Shown here: in pieces, positions 34,237 through 42,193 of the stretch
How positions within the stretch are numbered: position 1 is the stretch's first letter
How the letters are laid out: each line of letters starts with the position of its first letter
From: Thalassotalea loyana
GTDB taxonomy: Bacteria; Pseudomonadota; Gammaproteobacteria; Enterobacterales; Alteromonadaceae
DNA length: 64,000 nt
Direction: 5' to 3'
Assembly (NCBI RefSeq): GCF_030161435.1
Contig: NZ_BSSV01000004.1
Span: 248,001-312,000 of the forward strand
Notes under the pieces: model-generated
Database searches by the model: none
Told to the model about the DNA's origin: nothing
Seen by the model: only the letters and a program-made list of their open reading frames with translations
Position numbers and translations under genes: made by a program

Positions 34237-35658
34237 ATGAAAAAGCCAAGATCGAGTGCAGGACGCACTACAGCAAAAACAGACCAACAGAACGAAATAC
34301 TAAACCGTCTATTCGATTACTTTTCAAAACCGAAAGGCGAAAAACCATCTTTAGAAAATGACATCAATGTGAGCTTTTATCGATCCGCATTAAACGCTCT
34401 TCCCCGAAACTTTCACGACAATAACTACAACGGGGTTAACATCATAATGTTGCTACAAGCTCAGGAAGAATCCGCTACCAAAGTGCCAATTTACGCCACA
34501 TTCAAGCAAGCCGCTGCACTATTAGAACAGCACAAAGATCAACTCCCCCCTAAGTCAGAAACATTTGATCCTGATAAACCACTGAAAGGGCTAAAACTGG
34601 ATGCTCAAGTCGTAAAATACCTTGAAACTTACAAGAAAGACGGTGAGGTGATCAGCAAGGCTAAATTTGAGAATGAAACTCAAGGAATGAGTTTTAAGGA
34701 GATGCACGATAAGGGCTACCTCAAACGCAAAGGGCTTAAACCCTACAAAGTATTTCCTATTGAGCGCATCAAACACCTTCTTCCTCAGTCATACATTGAC
34801 GAGCGCAGTTATTTTGCCAAACAGGCCGAACTTGAATCACAGCAAATGAGTGAAGAAATGCGAGATCAGGAGTTTGTTGAGAAAGCCCAGCTCATCATTG
34901 ATGCGATGGGAGTACCCGTAATAGAGAAGAACGAGGATAGAGCTTATTATTCGCCTAGCAAACACGAGATTGTGATCCCTCCTAGGCATAAGTTCCGCTC
35001 TGATAAAGCCTATTTTGCAGTGATTTTGCACGAAATTTCTCACTCGACTTCGAAGCATTTGGGGCGAGATATCTCAGGCACATTTGGCAGTGCATCATAC
35101 TCAAAAGAAGAATTAATCGCTGAGACAGCAACAATGTTTATGTGCTTAGATGAGGGCTTAGAAACGTTTCATTCCCACGCTCGCTACTTAGAAGGATGGT
35201 CGAGCCAATTTTCAGATAATAAAAAAGTGCTACTCAGCGTATGTAAACAGGCGAAAGAGGCGCAACAGTACATCAGTGATAAAGTCGCAGAGCACAAGTT
35301 AAAGCTACAACAACAAGCTGCTTATTCTGTTCCTAACCAGCTAGCCCAACGAGTGGCGCTTAACAGTGCCTATAGTGACGAACTCAGCCAGTTCATTGAC
35401 ACACAATCACGCTCATTTGGTTTATTGATTCCGCTTAAAAATCAACGAATCGTTGGTTTTAACCATTTAGCTAAAGGGTTAGAAATTTACACCGATGAAA
35501 AGAAAGTCAATGTGTATGGCCCAGCCGCAAAATCTATAGAGCATAAGCTGCAAGAACTAGAGGTGAAGCAAGAGCTGTTCTGTGATTCGATATTGGATAT
35601 TGAGCCAGATAATCTCACAATGCAAAAACCGAGAAATGGATCTCGATTGTCTCTTTAG
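34237..35658 (+). CDS. ardC: ArdC-like antirestriction protein
   Basis: The 473-residue protein has an N-terminal ArdC single-strand DNA-binding-type domain and a C-terminal zinc metallopeptidase-like domain with HEISH at 265-269 ('AVILHEISHSTSKHLG') and a later glutamate in 'SKEELIAETA'. ArdC proteins of plasmids protect incoming DNA from host restriction. AAGGAG precedes ATG by eight bases. It is divergent from hsdM. The N-terminal domain lacks the usual 'WxxPW' motifs, so the DNA-binding part is diverged. Confidence 0.75.
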   Translation: MKKPRSSAGRTTAKTDQQNEILNRLFDYFSKPKGEKPSLENDINVSFYRSALNALPRNFHDNNYNGVNIIMLLQAQEESATKVPIYATFKQAAALLEQHKDQLPPKSETFDPDKPLKGLKLDAQVVKYLETYKKDGEVISKAKFENETQGMSFKEMHDKGYLKRKGLKPYKVFPIERIKHLLPQSYIDERSYFAKQAELESQQMSEEMRDQEFVEKAQLIIDAMGVPVIEKNEDRAYYSPSKHEIVIPPRHKFRSDKAYFAVILHEISHSTSKHLGRDISGTFGSASYSKEELIAETATMFMCLDEGLETFHSHARYLEGWSSQFSDNKKVLLSVCKQAKEAQQYISDKVAEHKLKLQQQAAYSVPNQLAQRVALNSAYSDELSQFIDTQSRSFGLLIPLKNQRIVGFNHLAKGLEIYTDEKKVNVYGPAAKSIEHKLQELEVKQELFCDSILDIEPDNLTMQKPRNGSRLSL

Positions 35659-35677
35659 TGAAAGATTAAAAACACAA

Positions 35678-35700
35678 AAAGCCCAAATCGGGCTTTCTTG
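35678..35700 (+). terminator. terminator after ardC
   Basis: AAAGCCC-AAATC-GGGCTTT is followed by CTTG, so the T-tract is short. It sits 20 bases after the ardC stop. Confidence 0.55.
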
Positions 35701-35772
35701 TCGTGTTCTCATCCATTTGAAGTCTACTTTGTTTTTTCCTCCCAGTAGCGTGTATTTCCGTTAAGGTAATGA

Positions 35773-36141
35773 TTAGTGAATAGTGACATCACCATCATAA
35801 TAATCGAGTATAAAGATCAACAAGTTAGATGCCGCTCGTAAACTCGTTATTGCCGTGATAGTTTGACCAAGGCAAGTCAAATCATCAATTTTATTTCCTT
35901 CAACCAGCAACTGAATATAATCAGCAAGATCATTAAGCTCTTCAGCGCAATACTCGATTTCTTCTACATCAAGATCTTGCTCAAGCATAAAAAAGCCTTG
36001 AACTGCTTCGATCTCTGCTTCGTGTTGAGGGAACATACCGACCTCAGAACAGTACCTCAAAGATGTAAGAAGTAGCCTTCTATCATTTTCATAGTTTGGG
36101 CTTAGGGCGGTTAGGTTTTTTGCTATATTTAATACACTCAT
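35773..36141 (-). CDS. hypothetical acidic protein
   Basis: The 122-residue acidic helical protein has no signal peptide or membrane segment and no family I recognise. AGGAG is seven bases upstream of ATG. It lies 83 bases after the next unknown gene on the same strand, in a block of three co-directional genes ending the element's cargo. Small acidic proteins of mobile elements are sometimes DNA mimics or inhibitors, but nothing here shows it. Confidence 0.6.
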   Translation of the reverse strand: MSVLNIAKNLTALSPNYENDRRLLLTSLRYCSEVGMFPQHEAEIEAVQGFFMLEQDLDVEEIEYCAEELNDLADYIQLLVEGNKIDDLTCLGQTITAITSLRAASNLLIFILDYYDGDVTIH

Positions 36142-36223
36142 ATGTTTTCTCCTATTTTATGTGCATTGATTTGTCATATTTCAGACTTTTGAATTAAGTT
36201 GTTTATTTTCAGCACCTTGCTTA

Positions 36224-37195
36224 TCAGTGAAGCAAGGTATTCATACTGTTGTTAATGTCTACTTCTCGAACCCATACCCAGCGAGAACCTGGCAACGCAT
36301 CTTTATGTTTGCCTTGGTAAAATCGTGGAGCTTTTAGATTTCGAAAGTACGGAATACGATGTTTAATTTTTCGAGGTGAGGCCGCACCAGAAGCAGACTT
36401 TTTAGCGGTAGTCGCTTTCAACGTTGCACCTTGATAACTCATTTTGGTTTTGCCTTTTGGCAGTTTCACAGCCGAATCAGGGTATCCTTGAACCAGCTTT
36501 TCTCCCTCTGTCGCTGAATTGTAAATACACAACGTGAAAGCTATTTTCAGCACTGTGTCTATCACATCGGCACTTTCACCAGTAACAAACGAAGAATCAT
36601 CTAAATCAGGTAAGGTTCGTATTGCTATTGCCCCACGTCCAGCGCTATCTTTAAAATTGACGACAAAACAAACGTCATCCAGATCTCGATTTTCATCGCA
36701 TAAATCCTCTACATCGCCAATATAATGATGAGTTTCAAAAATCTCCCTACAGGTCATTATTGAGACCAAGCAACTTTTAATTTCATACCCATTCACCAGC
36801 GTTTCTGTTGGAAAGGCTACGGCAAATTGTTTGAAAGGAGGCTCTAGGGCTACTGCCCCTGATACATCAATTTTTGCCTCAAAGAGGGTCTGGGCTAACT
36901 CACGATTTTCTAAAAAAACAACTGGCGAACTACTTTCAATCCAGCGTTTTTCCAAGCCTAGAACCGTTAGATTTTCAATCACATTGTCAAAATCAGTTGA
37001 AGAGTGCAGCATATCCATAGCGATTAAGTCTGCGAAGTCAGAGTAAGCGATAGACCCCTTACCAAAAACTCGTTTCAGTGCTCTTCTTCCACTCGCCTTT
37101 TTCAAGTTGGTGTCCAGTTTCGTTTCATACATTTCATATTTCATAGTGCTTTCCTTCTGGTTAGTTTGCGTGCGTTTTTTGTTTAAATTTGTCAT
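36224..37195 (-). CDS. hypothetical protein of the mobile element
   Basis: The 323-residue protein is soluble and not recognised. The N-terminus is basic; an acidic middle ('GDVEDLCDENRDLDDVC') and a basic C-terminus ('SPRKIKHRIPYFRNLKAPRFY') suggest nucleic-acid contact at the end. Two starts are possible, each with its own ribosome binding site: ATG 37195 (AGAGGA) and ATG 37144, the 18th codon (AGAAGGA, MKYEMYETK). It starts 23 bases after the methyltransferase stop and probably shares its transcript. Confidence 0.6.
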   Translation of the reverse strand: MTNLNKKRTQTNQKESTMKYEMYETKLDTNLKKASGRRALKRVFGKGSIAYSDFADLIAMDMLHSSTDFDNVIENLTVLGLEKRWIESSSPVVFLENRELAQTLFEAKIDVSGAVALEPPFKQFAVAFPTETLVNGYEIKSCLVSIMTCREIFETHHYIGDVEDLCDENRDLDDVCFVVNFKDSAGRGAIAIRTLPDLDDSSFVTGESADVIDTVLKIAFTLCIYNSATEGEKLVQGYPDSAVKLPKGKTKMSYQGATLKATTAKKSASGAASPRKIKHRIPYFRNLKAPRFYQGKHKDALPGSRWVWVREVDINNSMNTLLH

Positions 37196-37218
37196 ATCAA
37201 TTTCCTCTTAATTGCTTG

Positions 37219-37791
37219 TTAAATATCTAAAAAGTAATGCGGCTTTAATCCATCGACATTAAAAATCACAATTTCTGTGTGAAACTTAATGCCATCAAAA
37301 ACATCCAGCGGTAGCGTGACAATCGAACTGATTTTTTGCGTGTCACGGATCTTGCGCCAACGCTTGCTTCCAACAGCTTGGTTAGTGCGCCATCCAGTCG
37401 GCACAATGGCGATTAAAGGCATTGCTGAACCAAATAGCTCAAACACTTTGTCGATGAATATCTCTGGATAGAGCTTGCGTTTTGGGTGTCCATTGAACGG
37501 AGGATTCATCACAACTAAATCCACACCATCAATCGGTTGGTTAAAGTGCTCGAAGTCTTCGTTGTAAAACTCATCGGCACAGTTCGGTACGGCGTCAACA
37601 TCGTTACCTACGACATAAGCCCCATTCTCTTTGAAGCCCTTAACAAGGTTTCCCGTCCCAATAGCAGGGTCAAAAACCTTACTGACATTCAACTTTGAGT
37701 AGATCTCTTTCGCTAGAAAATCCGTCACCTCTTTCGGTGTATAGATGGTTGAGTTTTTAATGTCTTGATGATCTTTGTTTAAATGTTTCAT
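37219..37791 (-). CDS. orphan adenine-specific DNA methyltransferase
   Basis: The 190-residue protein has the SAM-binding motif FDPAIGTGNLV (about 41-51) and the catalytic NPPF in 'LVVMNPPFNGHP' of N6-adenine methyltransferases, plus 'YTPKEVTDFLAKEI' as in HsdM-like enzymes. It lacks a separate target-recognition domain, so it is short, perhaps a compact or degenerate enzyme. No restriction partner is adjacent. It may protect the element from host restriction. AAGGA precedes ATG. Confidence 0.75.
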   Translation of the reverse strand: MKHLNKDHQDIKNSTIYTPKEVTDFLAKEIYSKLNVSKVFDPAIGTGNLVKGFKENGAYVVGNDVDAVPNCADEFYNEDFEHFNQPIDGVDLVVMNPPFNGHPKRKLYPEIFIDKVFELFGSAMPLIAIVPTGWRTNQAVGSKRWRKIRDTQKISSIVTLPLDVFDGIKFHTEIVIFNVDGLKPHYFLDI

Positions 37792-37916
37792 ATTGTTTTC
37801 CTTATAGATTTAAGTTTTTTAGGGTGTAAAAAGCCCCACCCGATAGAGTGTTTAAATTTCAAATGTTTTGATTTATTTAAGCGTTAGCGTTCTGTTCAGA
37901 ACTCAGGTGGAGAGCA

Positions 37917-38054
37917 CTAAGGAAAGTGCGTCATAAGAAAGAAGAAACAAAGACCTAAAAAGAGGTTAAATGATAGGCACGACAAAAGCCCGTAAGTGCT
38001 AGGCACAGACGAGTGAATGGTGTGATTAGTATGAGTAGATGTTAATAGTGGCAT
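37917..38054 (-). CDS. possible 45-residue membrane peptide
   Basis: The frame starts at ATG 38054 (MPLLTSTHTNHTIH) with AGGAG seven bases upstream, then runs into a hydrophobic segment ending FLGLCFFFLMTHFP. No homologue is known to me. The good ribosome binding site and the membrane segment favour translation, but length and composition leave it doubtful. It lies in an otherwise gene-poor part of the element. Confidence 0.3.
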   Translation of the reverse strand: MPLLTSTHTNHTIHSSVPSTYGLLSCLSFNLFLGLCFFFLMTHFP

Positions 38055-38994
38055 AGCATTTCTCCTGTAAATTAGTCGCCAAAGCAAAAAAGATCGATAG
38101 TCCAAAAATGGCGTTTTAACGAAATACCACAGCACCTTTCAGTGATAAACACACTGAAACTCAACAAACGTGATAGCAATAAACGAAACTTGTTTATGTT
38201 TCTCTTCACACAAAGCGAGAATACACAGATCCCAAGATATCGTTCCGACAGCCTATTAAGCCTGTCATCAGCGTTTATTTACTGTTTATTTCTGTTAAAC
38301 GTCACTCCTGTTCAAGTGGCACTTACAATCATTTTTTAGAGCTGCCCTCACGGGGCTGCTTTTGTCTTTTGTCGAGTGACACGCACTGGTCAGTTCGACT
38401 ATCTTTGGCGGCTAACACGAAGCGGCGATGCCCGTAGATTAGCCATATATTGCGAAAGGTTTCGCTACAATTAAGTCATTTTCCGTTGACCTTGCTAAAA
38501 TCGCTGCACTCCATTTGCAACACTTAGCTTTAAATTTTCTCCGCAAGATTTAGTGTTCTCATAGGATATCAAAATAAAACGACCAAGGCAAGCTTTATTT
38601 TATGTTTTTCTTGACATCTAGGGATTTTTCACCTCCCAACCCTTTTTCCACAAGGCTTGTCGTTAGATTATTTTTTATTATACCGATCTAATAAGAACCT
38701 CTAGTCACTGCTAGATCAGCGTTTGAGAACTAACGAATAGACTGTTTTAGATTGTATTGGTAGGATTTAGTTGTCGGCTATGTTCTTTGAGAAGTGGGTA
38801 ACTTCAAATGTCACGCTTTAGCTCTTTGGTTTTGCCATAAGGTTAGAGCAAGAAGAAACCTACACGTTATTAGATACTGTAAAGCTAATAACGCTCAAAA
38901 AGAACAGAGTCTTATTTGAAAGTATAAGGACTTGGCTTTCACGTGTTGAGTTTTACTTAACACACCTAGCCTCACTTCAATGCTGAGGCCAACT
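38055..38994. other. gene-poor stretch inside the element
   Basis: About 0.9 kb without a convincing gene. A plus-strand frame at 38142-38339 has no ribosome binding site and an odd composition. A weak hairpin GCCC-TCACG-GGGC (38344-38356) is followed by TTTTGTCTTTT. An inverted repeat lies at 38865-38893. Base composition is close to that of the flanking cargo. It could hold a small RNA, an origin or the control region of the PrtN-like gene. Confidence 0.4.
38865..38893. promoter_or_regulatory. inverted repeat before the PrtN-like gene
   Basis: CGTTATTAG (38865-38873) and CTAATAACG (38885-38893) form a perfect 9-bp inverted repeat with an 11-base spacer, 101 bases upstream of the PrtN-like start. 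It is an operator or RNA hairpin candidate. Confidence 0.4.
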
Positions 38995-39282
38995 ATGAAA
39001 AATAAGCACGATACTACTTTAACTATGACTCACCACCTTCTTTTGGCTCAGTTCGGTAATCGAACACTGATCCCAGTTGAAGAATTGGCTGAACCATATT
39101 TGGGGGTTGCTGTGAATACGGCTAAAAGAAAGGCTAAGTGCAATGAATTGCCTTTCCCTTGCTTTAGGGTCGGACTATCTCAGAAATCGCCTTACGTGGT
39201 TCATCTGAGTGAATTAGTGAAGTACATAGATCAACGCACGAATGAGGCTAGATCGTTATGGAAAACGTATCAGTATTGTTAG
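38995..39282 (+). CDS. PrtN/AlpA-like small DNA-binding protein
   Basis: The 95-residue product starts at ATG 38995 (MKNKHDTTLTM) with GAGG six bases upstream. The segment 'LLLAQFGNRTLIPVEELAEPYLG' (in part) and 'LPFPCFRVGLSQKSPYVVHL' then 'LVKYIDQR' match the PrtN (pyocin activator) family, which carries a MerR/AlpA-like winged helix. It is the last gene before the right arm sites of the element, as recombination directionality factors often are. A role in excision, or in activating the element, is inferred. Confidence 0.75.
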   Translation: MKNKHDTTLTMTHHLLLAQFGNRTLIPVEELAEPYLGVAVNTAKRKAKCNELPFPCFRVGLSQKSPYVVHLSELVKYIDQRTNEARSLWKTYQYC

Positions 39283-39350
39283 TGCTGCTTTTATATTTAA
39301 TTGCGGTGCGGCTTCGTCAATTTGATGGAGTTTGCACCCTCTTTTCTGCA

Positions 39351-39386
39351 CATTTTGACCTTTCCGTGATCCCACTGGTGATCCCA
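39351..39386. repeat. right integrase arm-type sites
   Basis: CATTTTGACC, five bases, then GTGATCCCA at 39366 and 39378. Order, spacing and orientation equal those of the left arm at 21227-21262. Confidence 0.65.
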
Positions 39387-39441
39387 TTTCAAAAATAAAA
39401 ATATTTTATCTTTTAATTTCAATTAGTTAAAAACAAAATCA

Positions 39442-39464
39442 GTCCAATCGAGCATAGGTGCAAC
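39442..39464. repeat. attR: junction repeat beside zur
   Basis: GTCCAATCGAGCAT (39442-39455) is identical to 21090-21103, and AGGTGCAAC continues the similarity. It marks the far junction of the element. Confidence 0.85.
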
Positions 39465-39497
39465 TGACAGTTTGTGAGAGATAGCTTGTTCACTCAA
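39442..39497 (-). pseudogene. dusA: displaced original 5' end of dusA
   Basis: Read on the minus strand, TTG 39497 begins SEQAISHKLSVAPMLDWTD (the first codon read as Met), which joins in frame to the conserved SVAPMLDWTD of DusA. The reading breaks at the att core. This is the ancestral start cut off by insertion of the element. Its promoter probably remains between here and zur. Confidence 0.7.
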
Positions 39498-39717
39498 AGT
39501 ATTCTTTACCTTGTTAATTTTGCATGGTCTTTTGTTTGTTCGTCAAAAGACAAGCCAGATATAATAGTGTGATTATACCACTTATAAGATAACTAAAAAG
39601 CGACTATTTACTACATTGTTCATAGCGCAATTGGCACATAACACAAGTCGCTACAAAAGCTAGACCCTTGATTTAGGTATGTTAAACTGACGATAACTAA
39701 ACAAATAAAGTGTCCAA

Positions 39718-40152
39718 ATGAATATCGAACAACAAGTTGCACAAGCAAAACAAGTTTGCGACAAACGAGGTGCTCGTTTTACCGCATTACGCGAACAAGT
39801 ATTCATTCTACTTGCTAAACACAAGAGTGCCGTTGGCGCATATGATCTTTTATCAGAACTGCAAGCGATCGATCCTTCTGCAAAGCCTGCAACAATATAC
39901 CGTGCATTAGACTTTCTGAATCAGCAAGGATTCGTTCATAAAATTGAATCCATTAATGCATTTGTTATGTGTGATCACTTCAGTGAGTGCAATCACCCAG
40001 TTCAGCTACTTATTTGTGATGAGTGTGGCAATGTAGAAGAGATTCAATCTGAAAACCTTGATCTGGCCATCAGATCAATGGCGGATGCAAGTGGGTTTAA
40101 AATAAAGCACCAAATTGTTGAAGCTCATGGTTACTGCTCTAATTGCCAATAA
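39718..40152 (+). CDS. zur: Fur-family zinc uptake regulator
   Basis: The 144-residue protein is a Fur-family metalloregulator, most like Zur. It has a winged helix ('KPATIYRALDFLNQQGFVHKI', in part), metal site residues in 'CDHFSECNHPVQ', and two structural zinc pairs, CDEC and CSNC at the very end. Zur with zinc represses zinc importers. In many gammaproteobacteria zur and dusA are divergent neighbours; here the mobile element separates the genes. The name rests on the CxxC pattern and neighbourhood. Confidence 0.8.
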   Translation: MNIEQQVAQAKQVCDKRGARFTALREQVFILLAKHKSAVGAYDLLSELQAIDPSAKPATIYRALDFLNQQGFVHKIESINAFVMCDHFSECNHPVQLLICDECGNVEEIQSENLDLAIRSMADASGFKIKHQIVEAHGYCSNCQ

Positions 40153-40365
40153 CAACAATTAAATTACAAGAGCATTAAACGCGGTCGCTAAGACGGATAA
40201 ACATGAACAGGTGAAAAGCATTACTTTTAGTTAATTCACATTTACCGATAGAAAGTGAGTTGCTACAATGATTTTTACTGATATATTAGTTTTTTACACT
40301 TTTTAGCGAAAAATAGCGCATAATAAGTTAATTAGCATCACCACCTGAAAGGTAATCGAGTTTTC

Positions 40366-40827
40366 ATGAATGTAGAATTTATTAATCCGTTTCTATCTTC
40401 CATGTTAAATGTCATGTCGACAATGGCACAAATGGAATTAACACCTGAAAAACCAAAGTTAAAGGATGGTGATATTGCAAAGGGTGACGTATCCGGTTTA
40501 ATTGGTATGGTTAGTGACCAAGCAAAAGGATCATTATCGATTACCTTTGAAGCGCCATTAGCGATTGCTACCATGAAAAAAATGGTCGGTGAAGGTCCAG
40601 ATCAAGTCGACGAAGAAGTTATTGATTTAGTGGGTGAAATCACCAACATGGTTACAGGTGGCGCGAAGCGTTTACTGAGTGAAAAAGGCTTTGAGTTTGA
40701 TATGGCGACTCCTATGGTTGTTTCTGGTAAAGACCATACAATCAACCACAAAGCAGATGGCCCTGTCGTTATTATTCCGATGAAATCTGAATTTGGACGC
40801 GCATACATCGAATTTAGTTTCGATTAA
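40366..40827 (+). CDS. cheX: CheX-like chemotaxis phosphatase
   Basis: The 153-residue protein matches CheX, a CheC-like phosphatase that dephosphorylates CheY. The active-site helix is visible as 'DLVGEITNMVTGGAKRLL' (Glu and Asn of the ExxN motif). The beginning MNVEFINPFLSSMLNVM is typical. It stands alone, with a terminator after it; no che gene is adjacent. Confidence 0.87.
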   Translation: MNVEFINPFLSSMLNVMSTMAQMELTPEKPKLKDGDIAKGDVSGLIGMVSDQAKGSLSITFEAPLAIATMKKMVGEGPDQVDEEVIDLVGEITNMVTGGAKRLLSEKGFEFDMATPMVVSGKDHTINHKADGPVVIIPMKSEFGRAYIEFSFD

Positions 40828-40847
40828 TTTGCATTACTAAATAGATA

Positions 40848-40877
40848 TAAAAAAACCTCCAATAGGAGGTTTTTTTA
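40848..40877. terminator. bidirectional rho-independent terminator
   Basis: AAAAAACCTCC-AATA-GGAGGTTTTTT between the convergent cheX and DUF3313-like genes serves both. Confidence 0.85.
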
Positions 40878-40893
40878 TATCTCAAACTAATGA

Positions 40894-41571
40894 CTAAGTT
40901 TTATTAGCGTTAGTCTTGATAACATTGTCATGTAATTGATTAATCCAAGTTTCTAACTCTTTTTTAATATCGCCATCAATAATCACTGCGCTAGAATTTT
41001 GGAAAGACTTTCTGTGCTCTCCTAGCATTTTTGTCTCTGCCATTTTAGCAAGTACTTCACCTGTTGCACTATTGTATAACTCGAAGTATACCGTCGCGCT
41101 ACCGCTTTGCTTAATTTGGTTTTTTGAGCCAGAAGCATTATTTAAGTCAGGCTGAAAAATATCTAAATTGATTAAAGCTGGTAATAAAATCAGAACATCT
41201 GCACCGCTTTCTTGAACTACTGGCATGCCCATTTTCGAGAATTCAGTCTCTAAAACATCACGGTAAACACCCTTAACATTATCAACAATGCCTTCTACAT
41301 CTGACTCAGATGCTCTGCTTGCTAATGACTTTTGCGAGCGGTTGTAATCGCGACGCCAGTTCTTTTTCATTTTAACGTGTGGTTCAACAAATTTTACTTT
41401 TGTAAACTGACTAAAGTCATAACCTTCACGAATATATGCAACAGAAAAGTTGCCACTCTTCACTTCTGTTAGCCCATCATCGGTTTTCTTACCCGCAAAT
41501 GAAGCTTGTGAGATCAATAACATTGATGCAGAGGCAGCAATGATTGATGCTTTTTTAATAAACTTTAACAT
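40894..41571 (-). CDS. DUF3313-like periplasmic protein
   Basis: The 225-residue protein has a signal peptide (ends QASFA) without a lipobox, and a soluble domain with 'GADVLILLPALINLDIFQP' and 'SGSATVYFELYNSATGEVLA', fitting the DUF3313 family of envelope proteins. Its role is unknown. It is monocistronic. Confidence 0.65.
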   Translation of the reverse strand: MLKFIKKASIIAASASMLLISQASFAGKKTDDGLTEVKSGNFSVAYIREGYDFSQFTKVKFVEPHVKMKKNWRRDYNRSQKSLASRASESDVEGIVDNVKGVYRDVLETEFSKMGMPVVQESGADVLILLPALINLDIFQPDLNNASGSKNQIKQSGSATVYFELYNSATGEVLAKMAETKMLGEHRKSFQNSSAVIIDGDIKKELETWINQLHDNVIKTNANKT

Positions 41572-41742
41572 GGTAACACCCTATTTCCTTGTTCTATTTG
41601 AAAGCTTGTTAGCTCATACACCTTTTAGGCAAAATGTGTAAAAGCTACGAATTTTGTAGTAGTTATAATCCGAAATACGCGTCCAATCTACACACAGATG
41701 TGTCATAATTGTTAATATTTATTACAGAATTCATATTTAATT

Positions 41743-42162
41743 ATGTGGCATCAGACTGAACTATCTTTACCAATAAAGGCGAGAGGCTTCCATTTAATTA
41801 CTGACGATATCGTACGTCAGCTTCCTGAAATATCTTCCGTTGATATTGGTATTTTACATTTATTTATTCAACATACGTCTGCTTCATTAACAATTAATGA
41901 AAATGCCGACCCTACGGTCAGACAAGACCTTGAATCTCATTTTAATCAATTTACACCAGAAAATGCCTCTTATTACCGTCATACCTATGAAGGTAGCGAC
42001 GATATGCCCGCCCATATCAAAGCCAGTACTCTTGGTGCTAGCTTATCGATTCCGATCGCTAACGGACGATTAGCACTAGGAACTTGGCAAGGCATTTACC
42101 TTGGCGAACACCGTAATCATGGTGGAAGCCGTCGCATTATAGCGACTATTAATGGAGAATAA
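41743..42162 (+). CDS. yjbQ: YjbQ/UPF0047 family protein
   Basis: The 139-residue protein has the conserved blocks '[17 protein letters not shown]', '[20 protein letters not shown]' and '[17 protein letters not shown]' of UPF0047. E. coli YjbQ has secondary thiamine-phosphate synthase activity and binds a metal via the histidines. It is alone, followed by a strong terminator. Confidence 0.87.
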   Translation: MWHQTELSLPIKARGFHLITDDIVRQLPEISSVDIGILHLFIQHTSASLTINENADPTVRQDLESHFNQFTPENASYYRHTYEGSDDMPAHIKASTLGASLSIPIANGRLALGTWQGIYLGEHRNHGGSRRIIATINGE

Positions 42163-42187
42163 AGCCCCAATTTACAACTGGGGCTTT
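42159..42187. terminator. terminator between yjbQ and btuB
   Basis: AAAGCCCCA (42161-42169) and TGGGGCTTT (42179-42187) form a 9-bp stem between convergent genes. The T-run is short on the plus strand, and on the minus strand TTATTC follows. Confidence 0.7.
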
Positions 42188-42193
42188 CCCATT

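Larger units (their letters stand above)
21104..39441. mobile_element. integrative mobilizable element in dusA with plasmid-type replicon and defence genes
   Basis: Between the two att repeats lie about 18.3 kb with a tyrosine integrase next to dusA, a relaxase, a replication initiator with iteron-like repeats, a full type I restriction system, Mrr, an Abi protein, ArdC, an orphan methyltransferase and a PrtN-like protein near the far end. dusA is a known target of a family of integrases. No conjugation (type IV secretion) genes are visible, so transfer would need a helper. The exact crossover within the 14-bp core cannot be fixed. Confidence 0.88.

Noticed and set aside
36224-37195. Similarity to the anti-CRISPR AcrVA2 (similar length, mobile setting)
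   Set aside because: No convincing sequence match could be seen by eye, so no function is assigned.
38142-38339. 65-codon plus-strand frame in the gene-poor stretch
   Set aside because: No ribosome binding site and an unusual composition; the nearby 45-codon minus-strand frame is better supported.
38344-38370. GCCC-TCACG-GGGC followed by T-rich DNA as a terminator
   Set aside because: The stem has only four pairs and no transcript is known to end there.
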